Shown here in pieces: positions 35,588 through 49,631 of a stretch of DNA of 64,000 nucleotides; the stretch's first letter is position 1, and each line of letters begins with the position of its first letter. Source of the stretch: Beta vulgaris subsp. vulgaris (taxonomy: Eukaryota; Streptophyta; Magnoliopsida; Caryophyllales; Amaranthaceae); NCBI RefSeq assembly GCF_026745355.1, contig NC_079205.1:4986332-5050331 (forward strand), read 5' to 3'. Below the pieces are notes generated by a model. The model searched no databases and had not been told where the DNA came from. It worked only from the letters and a program-made list of their open reading frames with translations. The translations under genes and the position numbers were made by a program.

Positions 35588-36157
35588 GTATACCCCCAAA
35601 TCATTCTCCCCTATAAAAGCTAACCACGACTTATTAAAATGTAAAATCAATAAGTTAACTGTTAACTGTTAACAAGAAACAACCATAGTAAATTATTTAA
35701 CAAGTACTTACTAGTTACTAGATAGTAACTTATTAACAACCATATAGTAACTTAACGCTTAGTCAGTTACTCCATTGTCGTCTTTATAAGTTATAAGATT
35801 ATTTAAGTTAATTGTCATGTTATACTATAGTTTAATACTGTATAGTGGTTATGATCTTCTCTTAACTTTGTATATATATATAAATATATGTGTGGCTATA
35901 AACAAACTATTTTATCAGTAGGCTTAAATATTTTACGATATAATAATATTGGAATCATTATAGCTAATACGCGATTGATTATTAATGAGTATCGACCCTT
36001 AATATGCTCTAATAGTATAACTAACGATAATAATGAGTATTATATTATAAGTACGAATGTACAATCAATTACTGGATTTTTATAAATGAGTCGATTATTA
36101 TGGTAAGCATTATGATTCGAAATAATAAAATAACATAACAAAAATACCAATAACGAC

Positions 36158-36159
<2 letters not shown>

Positions 36160-36234
<75 letters not shown>

Positions 36235-36267
36235 TAGTAAAAATATTATTAATAATAATAATAATAA

Positions 36268-36345
<78 letters not shown>

Positions 36346-36349
36346 GAAG

Positions 36350-36385
<36 letters not shown>

Positions 36386-36399
36386 AACAATAACAATAA
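36160..36399. repeat. (AAT)n and (AAC)n microsatellite cluster
   Basis: Two AAT runs (36160-36231 and about 36251-36345) followed by AAC/AACAAT units to about 36399. Confidence 0.95.
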
Positions 36400-37120
36400 A
36401 TTGTTAATTGATTATTCAATAAATTTTTGCCATACTTCATAAGCATTATCATTTCTCAAATCTCATTGGCCAAAAAACAAACACATGGATCCTTAATTTT
36501 AGCCTTTGATTTGTAAAAGAGTAAAGATCCAATGGCCTAAAATGATCTAATCTCCCCTTCTTTTCAAAAACCCTTATCTCTCATCTCCTTCTATTCTAAC
36601 CATTAGATCTAATCCAACGGCTGAAATCACCCCAAACAACCCCTATAAAAACTAAACCCTTAAATGAAACCCTAAACCTAAGTCTCAAACACACACTCTC
36701 ATCTCTTTCAACGGCGCCGATTCTCGCATACCCTCATCTCTCTCTCTATTTTCTTCATTTTATTACTACAGGATAACTTGTTAAGAACCATATAGTAACT
36801 TATCATTTAGTCAGTTACTCACTTAGACATATTAGCTCAGTAATTGACTAACTTATTATTTGTTAATTGTTACTAAGTGCAAAAATTCTAATTAATAGAT
36901 AATTGATAAAGTGATAACATATTAATGATATTACAAAGTTAACACAATAGCAAGTATCAACAATAAGACATAAGTCAAATTGCAAATGTAATCATTAAGA
37001 CATTAAGTCCTAAATCCTAATATCGGGCCATCAGCAATAATCGGATAATTGTTATTGTGTTATGTCTTCCATGTTAGTAACTAATACTCTATTGATTATA
37101 AATAAGTAAAACGACTCTTA

Positions 37121-37354
37121 GGGCCTGTTCTCCCCAACTTATTTTCAGTTCAGTTCAGTTCAATTCAATTCAGTTCAGTTCAATTCAGTTCAGATCAGTT
37201 CAGTTCAGTTCAGTTTAGCTTAGCTCTTGACAATACTTTTACTCTCACATATCACTATTCATTCCTGTTCAGTTCAATTCTGTTCAGTTCAGTTCAGTTC
37301 AGTTCAGATCAGTTCAGTTCAGTTCAGCTGTTTTATGCCGAAGAGAACAGGCCC
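37121..37354. mobile_element. Tourist MITE, 234 bp, TSD TTA
   Basis: Ends GGGCCTGTTCTC ... GAGAACAGGCCC are perfect inverted repeats, flanked by TTA (37118-37120 and 37355-37357). Inside are (CAGTT)n arrays around a core shared with the MITE at 30197. The flanking host sequence is duplicated around 32010-35400, where the MITE is absent. Confidence 0.92.
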
Positions 37355-38199
37355 TTAACATGTTATAATACTATATCAAATGACAATCATATGTCTATAA
37401 GTATGGTTCTTATGAGGCTTAAATGATTATAATGAGGGTTCATATGTTGTACAATAATACTAACATAATAACAATTTATATGAATGAGTAAAATTACTAA
37501 ACTAAGACTTAGATTATTGACTAATCTTGTTTATTGCATATTTGCATTAATACATATACATTAAAAATGTAAAGTGATTAATCATCTATATCTATATATA
37601 AAGCTAAGTTCATTATGCCTACGTGTCAAGCTAATATACATCATGCCAAATGTCGTCTTCTCATGTGGCTTCAAAATTAAATTGCCACGTGTAGATTGGT
37701 AAACAGCTAATGCTTATGTGTTGATTGCATACCGCTCTAACGCGTGTCATAATCTTTATAACTAGGCAAGAAGCATCAGTAAATAAATTATAATATTTCA
37801 AATTAGGAAGTATTGTTATAATGTTCCTTAAATCAAGCAAAGAATCATGTACTAAATTAATGGCTTAGAACAAATTGTCGTATATCATTCAAAATTAACA
37901 ACCTTGATTGGAATCAATCATAGTAGTATTTTGCCTGCTATATAATAGAATCCTCCAAAATCATTACAATACATCTCTTTTTTTTCTTAATATTTGCAAT
38001 GTAATTCAGGACTTTCGGGAGTTAGTCTTTTTACTTAGGAATTCACACATTGACAAATATAACAAGAAAAAACTATAGTTAGAGAGTTTGTACCCAATAG
38101 CAGTTCATCATTATCAGTTTCAGTTCTTGATAAGCATCCAGTTAGGTCTTAAATACTAATAATAAGTTATTAAATAATAATAAGTTATTTGATAAATAA

Positions 38200-38316
38200 A
38201 TTAGGAACTGGACTGAACTGAACTGATCGCAATTGAATTGAACTCAATTGAACTGATTGTAATTAAACTAAACTGAATCAAACTGAACTGAAAATAAGCT
38301 GGGAGATCAGACCCTT
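38200..38316. mobile_element. Partial Tourist-type MITE
   Basis: GAACT-rich array ending 'gaaaataagctgggagatca', related to the right ends of the complete copies. The left terminus is not recognisable. Confidence 0.5.
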
Positions 38317-38657
38317 CCTCCAATTTTGTGTTATAATACGTGTGGTGAAGGATGTGATTGAATAATATGGTTACTCTGTTCAGTTGTTGTTATAGCCTCA
38401 TAAATAGAAAAGGGTTCTAACCAACAGACTATGTCTATAAATTTATTTATATTTTTTCAACAAGGTGCATATATAAAAAGATTGATATATAATATCTACT
38501 AAAAGAACTAAAGTGATGAAGGCCCGAAGGGTCTTATTTTGACTGCTTTTTAGATCTACAAATTAGATAAAAGTAATAAATAGGCAAATATAATATCTTA
38601 AATTTATAAATTTAAAAGTTAATTTACACATACATCCTTAGATTTTCGTACCATGTA

Positions 38658-38826
38658 CTCTCTCCGTTTCAAAATATAGGGCGTGTATGATGTTCAAGGT
38701 TAAACTTTGACCGCTAATTACTCTCAATCTATATTGATAAAAAAAATTTAAAAAAATAGAGAGATATTTTTGGTCAAAACAAATTTTTGTAAAGCATGAA
38801 TGCCTTATATTTTGAAACGGAGGGAG
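38658..38826. mobile_element. Stowaway MITE, 169 bp, TSD TA
   Basis: CTCTCTCCGTTTCAAAATAT at the left matches the complement of ATATTTTGAAACGGAGGGAG at the right, with TA on both sides. Confidence 0.9.
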
Positions 38827-38919
38827 TACTTGGCAAATATTACAATAATTACATGATATTCTTATAAAAAAAAATTACATGCTGCATTGTTTATTTTCCG
38901 AAAGTGATCCTAATACTAC

Positions 38920-39006
38920 CTCCTTTTTTTATGTAACATTTGATAAATATGATCTACCCACTAAAAAGACAAATGTTGCATATAAAGAAAACAAAAAAAG
39001 TATATA
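38920..39006. mobile_element. Degenerate Stowaway-like MITE
   Basis: 'ctacctccttttttttatg' and 'aaaaaaagtatatag' with 'aacattt'/'aaatgtt' inside form a weak inverted repeat of about 85 bp. Ends are eroded. Confidence 0.35.
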
Positions 39007-40823
39007 GTACTTTGAGTGTTATGTAACTTTATTTCCTGAAAGCCATTAAATAACTAATTCTTAATACAAAAAGAAATTGATATTTTTTATAAATAACATG
39101 TTTGTCGTTCTTTCGCAAAATAAGACTCACTATGTACTAATATTTACTATTATAATGAAATTTAGAATTTTAAGCTGGTGGGTAAGAAATATATTAAGGT
39201 GGTCATTTGAGCTGCATAAATATTGATACGGTGTATGAAAATTATTCTTCATCAAGATCAGATGGCCGACGAAATTGAACCTGATACAATTTCATAGGGC
39301 AGATGAAGAGAATTGGTTCTGGAGTTCCTGAAGTAAAGGAATAATATCCTTAATGAACTAAATCAAGTTGTTGTAACAACAAATCTTAAGATTATTGTAA
39401 GTGTATTATAACTAACCTTATCTTTACATAAGTTATTATCATTAAGTCACACTAAATCTCCTGGGTCATCTCATATAGTTATACAAGTTATAGTTTATGG
39501 TTATGCTGCAGATATATATTGAACTAAATTAATTCAATACAAATAAGCTTTTTTCATTTTTTGATAAGAACACAAAGCTTTTCGTAACTTTTACATCTGA
39601 AACTCACATTTTATGATAATGAACTGATGGAGGTTTCCAAAATATACTTTATAAAGAGATTCCATATTAGAATTAGAAATATTGTATATATAGTTAGTGA
39701 TCTTTTAATCATTATTATTGAATCATTATCAATAATATATCTTATTTCATAATTTTGTATGGTGTACCTAGAATATAAAATTATCAATATTTTTTTCCGA
39801 TAGTGGTAGTAATATAGTGAAGTAATATACAATGATTAGCAAGACATATAAAAACTATATATCATATGTACAAATTGGTGTGCTAATTTTGCATGTTCTT
39901 TCCTACTTTCAAATGAAACAACAAATATTGTGTGCTCTGGATAAATACAATAAATTTATTGTCAAACCAATTCACTTAATTTTAATCAAAATATATCACT
40001 TTTTTAAGTCAAAGTGAGTCATTTTACAACTTTAAAGAGATATTTCAACCAAAGTGTGTAACTTTTAATCTTAAATAGGCCACTTCTAGATTAATAAAAT
40101 TGATATATTTAAGGCAAAAATATACCCCCATCACAATAATTTACAGTATATCTATCTTACTAAAAAAATTGTATAAATGAAATAGTCAATCAATATCTTT
40201 TAGTATATATATCTAACCAACAAAAAACTTCCCGTGTATTTTATCATGACATTAGCTACATCAGCCACTGAATCCACGGGTCATAAGCTGATTTTAAAAT
40301 ATATTTTAGTACACAATATGATTATAAAAACTTTAAATCATGAGCTAATATTCTGACCATGATTTTAGGATAAACATCCTAAAATAAAAATTAATAAAAC
40401 AAAATATTTCCGCGCGTTAATGTGTTTTTTTTTGTTTCATTTACGTATTTATAGATGTATATATCACAATTATAAGATTTTCAAACTTCAAAATGTTGTA
40501 ACAAAGGATTTGTATATATCATCTAATATGATTTTACATTTTATATTCTTTTAACCTTAAATGCATGAATTTTAATAATTATGGATCCAATAAATTTGGA
40601 ACAAAAACAACTACTTAATAAATAAAGCAATTCCCGTGCACTATGAACTGGTCCAAATTATATCTAAATAAAACCTCCCGTGCATTTTTGCACGGGTTAA
40701 AAGCTAGTTAATAAATAATGATCCGTCATCAATTCAACAAATAATTAAGACGTTAAGTGAAGTTGTAAAGCCAAACCAACAATAACTCAATAAATTAAGA
40801 CATATTACAAGTTGTAAATGTAA

Positions 40824-41085
40824 TCTATACTAATATATTAAAAGGCGTTCCTAAACGTGGAACGGTGCCACGTGGCGCTCTTCCTAAAGCATTTTACTCC
40901 ATGTAATAATCTGCGTACAATAAAAAACCTAAGATTGCATAGCACAAGGTTTGAACCCATGACCTCAAGGTTATATATTAAAGTTTTAACCACTAGACCA
41001 AGTGATATTTAGTGTTATTATTTTAAAGTATAATATTAATAAATGAAGATTTCTTACCCGGGGCATAGCCCGGGCCTAAAACTAG
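40824..41085 (+). mobile_element. Short Helitron, 262 bp
   Basis: Starts A|TCTATACTAATATATTAAAAGG and ends with hairpin cccgggg cat agcccggg, linker CCTAAAA, CTAG|T. Both ends match plant Helitron rules. Non-coding. Confidence 0.85.
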
Positions 41086-43524
<2,439 letters not shown>

Positions 43525-43636
43525 ATGGATGCATTATTCATAGAGGTAAACTTCAGGCACGCAAGAGATAGGAGGGTAACATGGATGCATTATTCATAGA
43601 GGTAAACTTCAGGCACGCGAGAGATATGATGGTAAT
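43525..43636. repeat. 56-bp tandem duplication over the resistance-gene stop codon
   Basis: 43525-43580 and 43581-43636 are near-identical. The right copy contains the last codons of the resistance gene (minus strand, ...YLYE and stop at 43590). The left copy therefore repeats the C-terminal codons as 3' UTR. Confidence 0.85.
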
Positions 43637-46098
43637 CTTCTCCTGTATGTCTTGCACATCTTTTACTAAGATGGGGGCAATTCTTAATCTGTAGCTTCTG
43701 CAAACAATGAAGCTGGCTAAATCCCTCCGGGAGAGCTACTATATTTATGCAACTGAAAAGAAGAATTCTTCTAAGTGAAGTGAAATGCTGCAACCAATTT
43801 GGAAGTGTAGTCAGTCCTGCACAGCCTTCAATCCAGAGATATTGAAGAGAACTTGCAGCAGAATGGATGCCATCTGGTAAACGTTCTAGCTTTGGAACAC
43901 CGGTAATTTCCAAGGTCCGAAGGCTTTGAAGCCCACATAGGTTGTTCCCTTTCTCCAAATCAAGCTCTTGACAATCACGAATGATCAATGTCTCAAGGGC
44001 AACAAGGTATTTTTTGCTATCAGGAAGACAAATCAATTTCTGACAATTAACAATGTGAAGCTCTACCAGGGTAGTGTGGAATTGAAAAGAAAATCCATTC
44101 CACAAAGTTGTTAATTCTTTACACGAGTATAATTCTAGTCGTCCTAGAGAACTTAAGCCATTAAATTTGGTGCTAGCTAAGCTCACTTGATTCATAGTCA
44201 CAGATAAATACCTTAGGCTTACCAACTGGTCAATATCTCTGGGTAGCTCTTGTAACTGCTCACACCCTGGAATATACAACGATTGTAGATTCAACAACTT
44301 GCATAGTGTACTTGGAAGAAATTTGATGATTGGGTTGTAGGACAGGTCAAGATATCTTAGATGTTCTAACTTCCCAATTGACATTGGCAACTCCTCGAAG
44401 CTACTCTGATGCAAATCCAACACACGTAAGCACCTGAAGTTGTGTATAATACTTTCAATAAATGACTTGCTAATATAGCCCATTGCATAGCCAAATCTGA
44501 AAGTTCGAGCCTTCTTTGCTCTGAGTAGCTCTTTTGGGAAATTCTTATCTGATAAACCTTCACCTCCTTCATATCCCCATACTAAATGTCTGCACATGTC
44601 TGAAACATTAAGATGATTATTGGTCACAACAGCTATCTCTTCTCCAACAAGGTCAGTTGCTAAATCGTGGAATAAGTCGTGCATTCTACATTCACTTATA
44701 GTTTCAGTGAACACAAGAAATGCATCCTGAAGAAGACATCTTGACAATAGGTCTTCACAATACTTGTATCCAATAGATTCTAACTCTTCATTGTCGTTAC
44801 CTCGTTGCAAGATTCCAAGTGCACTCCACAGGCATGACAAAATACGAGGATTAAGCTTGCTATCCTTCACAAATAATGAACAATAGGAAAAACATGCTTT
44901 TAATTGAGATGGGAGTTTATTGTAGCTCACTCTCAAAGCTTGTTTGATGTCATTATGTTGAAGATGTAAGTTCATAAAGTTGTTTGTTTCAGAAATTCGC
45001 CTCCATTCTTTCTCGTTCCTTTCACTGCGTAACAGGCTTGCAAGAACCTTAACAACCAGAGGAACCCCGCCACATTTTTCAACAATGCTTTTCCCAATTG
45101 TAGCAAGGTTTGGGTATCTAGTTTCTTCACCCTCTCTAAATGCCAGTTGCTTGAATATAGACCAACAAACATCACCAGGAAGATTATCCAAACAATATGG
45201 ATCAACATTTCCAACTGTTGATGCGACCATGTCACTTCTTGTAGTAACCAAAATTACACTTCCTTTCTCACTTACAGCTACCAAATTCTCCAAGTCTCTC
45301 CATACTTTGATGTCCTCGATCCACACATCGTCCAGCACAAGGAAATGCTTCCGACCATCCAATATCTCACGGAGTTTTTCATGCAACTGTCTCATGTTGA
45401 GGTTTGCAGTGGTTTCATTACTTACAGAATTCAAAATTTCTTCTATAGTCTTCTGCAGATCAAATTTTTCAGAGACACATGCCCACAACTTAATATCAAA
45501 GTTACTAGCAACCCACTCATCATTAAAAACAAGCTTTGCCAATGCTGTTTTCCCAATCCCGCCAAACCCAACTATCGGAAGCACAACCAACCTACTAGCA
45601 TCTCCAACACTAGTACTACTGGTTAAACGTCTAATTATTTCGGACCTAGCTTCATCTCTACCAAAAATTTCTGATTTCTTCACATATGAATATGCATCTA
45701 AAGGATTCCTCTCAATGTTGTATACTTCAATTGGATCATGACCATCCAATCCAAGATCTCGTCTATTAGCAGCAATGTCATCAAATCTTTGAACAAGGTC
45801 TCTAATCTTATCACTCCAATAAAAATTACTCAGAATTGGATTCGAGGATGAAAGATAGTACCTGATTTGTCGAAGCAGATGGCTTTTGTTGATTCTCTTT
45901 CGTAACAGATCAGTGTGAACTTCATCCAAGAGGTCATCTATATCATACACAACATTTTTGAGATCTTTCAGCCAAATCTTGACAGCCTCACTATCATATT
46001 GCTTACTTTCTGCATCTTGCAGAACAGCGCGAATAGCAATCAGCTTGTTCTCGATCTTTTTGAGGTCGTTTCGAATACCTTGAGCTGCTAAAATGCCT

Positions 46099-46749
46099 TG
46101 TTATGCGGAAGCGTTTAAATAAACCAACAAGAATTCACAACAACCAAGCACACACACAAGAAAACAAGAAAGCGAATAAATGAACACACAAGATTTAACG
46201 AGGTTCACTATCAATGTGATAGCTACGTCCTCAAGGCAGGGAAAAAGATCGCTTCACTATGAACGAGACGATTACAAATACAATAGGCAAGATTCAATTG
46301 AATGGATTTCCAATTGAATCTCAAAGACTCTCTCTAATCTTCTCTATTGTGTTTTCTCTAATCTCTCTCTCTAGTATTTTGTGGTTAAGAAACCCTAAAT
46401 ATGACAAAACATATTTATATGAAGTCTAAGATACAAGCCCTAAGTCGTAAGATAAAAAAAAACCCGGAAAAAATTTCGCCTCCCCGATAGGTGCGGGAGC
46501 ACCATCATCTGGTGCGCGAGCACCAACCTGATGTGCGGGCGCACATGCCTCGAGTGCGGGAGCACCAAAGTTTCTGCCTCACTTCTTGAAATCTGTCGTC
46601 GTGACTGTGCGGGCGCACCATTACTTGGTGCGGGCGCACCTGACCTGGTGCGGGCGCACCGACATTTGGTGCGGGCGCACCACTCGTGCCGAGCCATTCT
46701 TCTCTCGCGCAAGCTGCTGCCTTCCTCCTTCGGCAAGTCACAACTCACA
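46099..46749 (-). mobile_element. 3' LTR of the Tork-type element
   Basis: 651 bp. On the plus strand its right part holds repeated GC-rich dyads ggtgcgggcgcacc at about 46560-46685. It differs from the 5' LTR at about 46525, 46632 and 46634. Confidence 0.9.
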
Positions 46750-46764
46750 AATCTCCACCTTGAC
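46750..46764 (-). other. Polypurine tract
   Basis: The minus strand reads AAGGTGGAGATT directly before the 3' LTR start TGTGAG, a classic Copia priming tract. Confidence 0.8.
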
Positions 46765-47196
46765 TTGCATCTATCACACGACTCCACCTCGAAACCATCA
46801 ACACATCATGTATCTCTGCAACAGTACGCGAGATACTCCTTTCCCTTCCTGCTCATGCATCTTTCACCCGATGCCAGGCTTGCCCTCATATGAGTCTCAC
46901 CCAATCTCGCCAAGATCACTGACCACTCATCATGAACGACCCTGTCTCACAGCCTATGAGACCCATGTTGCGCATTCACCTGAAACCCAATTTATTACCC
47001 GTCGGAAATCAAATCGCCTTCACTGAACCGCAAACACACTAGCTCCACCTTAATCAAGACGAGCCAGTACCATGCCAGTTGCTCCAACTAGAGCCATTTG
47101 CACTTACGTCTAAGTACCTAAAACAAATCACCCTTGGCGCAGGGGAACTTCCGTCGAAGTTCTTCTATGCTCGCGCCGGAGCACTCCATCCCGTTC

Positions 47197-48299
47197 TCAC
47201 TGGAACGCAGGCAACTCCTCTTGGAGTTCCAATCTAGCTACCTCTTGGTGACTCCTCCCAGAATCACCTCTCAACCCAACACTCCCTGGCAAAGACATGT
47301 CGCTCGAGATCCCATAGCTATAAGTTGGCACACAAGTATCGATAGAACCGAACCTTATCATACCAATCTGCTGCTGAGAGACCCTTGGCTGTTCTTCTTG
47401 ATGACCCTTAGTTTCAACCAGTTGTGTAGAAGTTCCCACAAACTCTACCTCACTGTTGACACTCTCATCCTCAGCCCAACTAGTACTCTCAAACCCGGTT
47501 GTTGAACTCATTCCCGTTGACTCTGACCTCTCAACCTGTGAAGAAGCCCCCATAAGCTCCACCTCACACTCAAGACCATCATTTTTCAACCCAGAATGCA
47601 GCTTCAACTCAGAATCATCTCTAGCCAGTGCCGTACCCTGCAAATCATACAAGTTACCCACACCTGACTTCACGCCACGAAGTAACTCACAAGAACCCTT
47701 CACCACATGCAAAACTCCATCCCCTCCTTGGAATCGAAAACCCTTACGGTCTAACATCCCAAGAGATATAAGATTTCTCTTAAGTTGTGGAACATGCCTC
47801 ACGCCTCTAAGATCCTTAACTCTCCCATCATGCATTCTAAACCTCACAGAGCCTACTCCAACCACCTCACACACCGTATTGTCACCCAAAGTAACACTAC
47901 TCTTGCATAAGCTATAGGTCGAAAACATCTCCTTGTCAGAACACATATGTGAAGAACATCCACTATCAAGAACCCACTTATCTTCTAAGCGTTTCTCCTC
48001 ATGGACAATTAGAGCTAAATCCTCCTCAGAATCGTAGTCAATCTTATTTTGTTTTGCAAAAGAAGCCGAACCATCCTTCTTAGGACATTCACTCTTCCAA
48101 TGACCCGGTTCTTTACAATAATGGCAAAGATCACTACTTTTAGGACCCTTCGACCTAGGTTTTCTCCTATCCCTACTCGAATCTCCCTTATTTTTCTCAG
48201 CATTTGCTACCAAACCTGCAGAATAATCACGATCCTCTACCATATCACCAGTTGCTTTATGACGCAATTCCCTAGTATAAAGTGCCGACTTTACCTCCT
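47197..48299 (-). pseudogene. Tork-type gag 3' part and protease
   Basis: The frame continues from gag after a one-base shift near 48300. It carries a zinc knuckle (CHYCKEPGHWKSEC, about 48165-48120) and the aspartic protease motif WVLDSGCSSHM (about 47975-47945). GVRHVPQLKRNLISLG, the conserved stretch leading to the pre-integrase, follows. Beyond about 47600 the product is a Ser/Glu-rich tail with no integrase or RT motif, then a stop. These retrotransposon proteins package and mature the particle. The loss of everything after the protease is a deletion and not just decay, because the flanks are still clean. Confidence 0.85.
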
Positions 48300-48833
48300 C
48301 TAGGACACAGTGTCTTTTCCAACCACAAAAGACTCTACAAAATGTTCATAGCTACTTGACAATGAAACCAACAATATCAACGCAGCATCCTCATCCTCAA
48401 TCTTAACATCTAAATTACGCAAGTCCAGTAAAATAGAATTCAAACGATCGAGATGATCTTTTAGGGACATACCTTCTCTCATGCGTAGGCCAAACAACCT
48501 TTGCTTCAATAGCAATTTGTTTGTGAGCGACTTTGTCATGTACAGGCTCTCCAGTTTCAACCACAAACCTGCAGCCATGATTTCATCTGCAACCTCTGTG
48601 ATGACATCGTCCGCCAAGCATAGCAAGATAGTGGAGTGTGCTCTTTCCTCCATAGATTCCAACTCAGCCTCAGTTAGACCAGTCAGATTTCCCTCTTTTG
48701 ATGTCGTTGTGAAACCCTTAATCAATGGTTTCCAGATACCTTGTTGTTTCAATATAGCTCTCATCTTTATCTGCCATAGCCCAAAACTATTCCTTCCCGT
48801 AAACTTGTCGATCTTTAAGGTTGTTGTTGCCAT
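48300..48833 (-). CDS. Tork-type gag (N-terminal part)
   Basis: 178 codons start at the ATG at 48833, about 35 bp inside the primer binding site. The product is a plant Copia gag of the UBN2 class: MATTTLKIDKFTGRNSFGLW, then W.KLESLY.TKSLTNKLLLKQ and AALILLVSLSSSYEHFVES. A stop at 48300 ends the frame just where gag should run on toward the zinc knuckle; the next frame carries the rest. The frameshift would prevent normal gag-protease synthesis unless it is bypassed. Confidence 0.85.
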   Translation of the reverse strand: MATTTLKIDKFTGRNSFGLWQIKMRAILKQQGIWKPLIKGFTTTSKEGNLTGLTEAELESMEERAHSTILLCLADDVITEVADEIMAAGLWLKLESLYMTKSLTNKLLLKQRLFGLRMREGMSLKDHLDRLNSILLDLRNLDVKIEDEDAALILLVSLSSSYEHFVESFVVGKDTVS

Positions 48834-48865
48834 GTCCCAAAAGCGATTAACCCCGGTGTTAACCT

Positions 48866-48881
48866 GTAGCTCTTGATACCA
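48866..48881 (-). other. Primer binding site (initiator tRNA-Met type)
   Basis: On the minus strand TGGTATCAAGAGC lies two bases inside the 5' LTR. It is one base longer than the usual TGGTATCAGAGC that pairs with the initiator methionine tRNA. Confidence 0.75.
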
Positions 48882-48883
48882 CT

Positions 48884-49534
48884 TGTTATGCGGAAGCGTT
48901 TAAATAAACCAACAAGAATTCACAACAACCAAGCACACACACAAGAAAACAAGAAAGCGAATAAATGAACACACAAGATTTAACGAGGTTCACTATCAAT
49001 GTGATAGCTACGTCCTCAAGGCAGGGAAAAAGATCGCTTCACTATGAACGAGACGATTACAAATACAATAGGCAAGATTCAATTGAATGGATTTCCAATT
49101 GAATCTCAAAGACTCTCTCTAATCTTCTCTATTGTGTTTTCTCTAATCTCTCTCTCTAGTATTTTGTGGTTAAGAAACCCTAAATATGACAAAACATATT
49201 TATATGAAGTCTAAGATACAAGCCCTAAGTCGTAAGATAAAAAAAAACCCGGAAAAAATTTCGCCTCCCCGATAGGTGCGGGAGCACCATCATCTGGTGC
49301 GGGAGCACCAACCTGATGTGCGGGCGCACATGCCTCGAGTGCGGGAGCACCAAAGTTTCTGCCTCACTTCTTGAAATCTGTCGTCGTGACTGTGCGGGCG
49401 CACCATTACTTGGTGCGGGCGCACCGAACCTGGTGCGGGCGCACCGACATTTGGTGCGGGCGCACCACTCGTGCCGAGCCATTCTTCTCTCGCGCAAGCT
49501 GCTGCCTTCCTCCTTCGGCAAGTCACAACTCACA
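48884..49534 (-). mobile_element. 5' LTR of the Tork-type element
   Basis: 651 bp, almost identical to 46099-46749. It is followed on the right by TGCCT and then resistance-gene codons. Confidence 0.92.
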
Positions 49535-49631
49535 TGCCTTGTGTAGCATAACTGCAGGTAAGATCACCAGCAAAAGTAGCAATGTGTGCAAGTGTTGTTT
49601 TTGTGACAGCCCACATTAGTGCTTCAGACAT

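Larger units (their letters stand above)
37585..40707 (+). mobile_element. Non-autonomous Helitron (5' end tentative)
   Basis: The 3' end is clear: hairpin cccgtgca tttt tgcacggg, then TTAAAAG and CTAG (40704-40707) followed by T. A typical 5' start, A|TCTATAT...ATAAAGC, occurs at 37585 or 37591, with 'acgtgtc' words shortly after as in many plant Helitrons. A closer start near 40149 (ATCTTACTAAAAAAATTG) is also possible, which would make the element about 0.56 kb. No coding sequence inside. Confidence 0.55.
46099..49534 (-). mobile_element. Young non-autonomous Tork-type Copia element (gag and protease only), TSD TGCCT
   Basis: Two 651-bp LTRs (46099-46749 and 48884-49534) begin TG and end CA, and TGCCT flanks the element (46094-46098 and 49535-49539). 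The primer site, polypurine tract and gag-protease ORFs are all on the minus strand. No integrase, reverse transcriptase or RNase H is present: the internal region is only 2134 bp. It must have moved with enzymes from another copy. By eye the LTRs differ at three bases, so the insertion is recent. Confidence 0.92.
43590..49631 (-). pseudogene. CC-NB-ARC-LRR (CNL) resistance gene split by a Copia insertion
   Basis: The coding sequence is in two parts: 49631-49535 (codons 1-32) and 46093-43590, separated by the element at 46099-49534 plus one copy of TGCCT. Removing the insert and one TGCCT gives 2601 nt with no other break, so the ancestor encoded 866 residues. Domains: Rx-type coiled coil (about 1-150, with a YDIDDLLDEV motif near 82-91), P-loop GFGGIGKT (208-215) and kinase-2 LVLDDVW (284-290). 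The Trp there marks the CNL class. RNBS-B (about 310), GLPL (CGGVPL, about 373), RNBS-D (CFSYCSLF) and MHD (503-505) follow, then LRRs from about 570 to 850. CNL proteins sense pathogen effectors in the cell. The start follows an in-frame stop, and the first residues MSEAL fit the family. Confidence 0.9.

Noticed and set aside
36640..36770. Leader-like block with 'cctataaaaac' and CT-rich sequence suggesting a promoter and gene start
   Set aside because: No reading frame follows; sequence homologous to the upstream repeat resumes at about 36776. It may be a fragment of a gene or element leader.
44980..45741. 253-codon plus-strand frame opposite the resistance gene
   Set aside because: It is an antisense shadow of the NB-ARC coding sequence.
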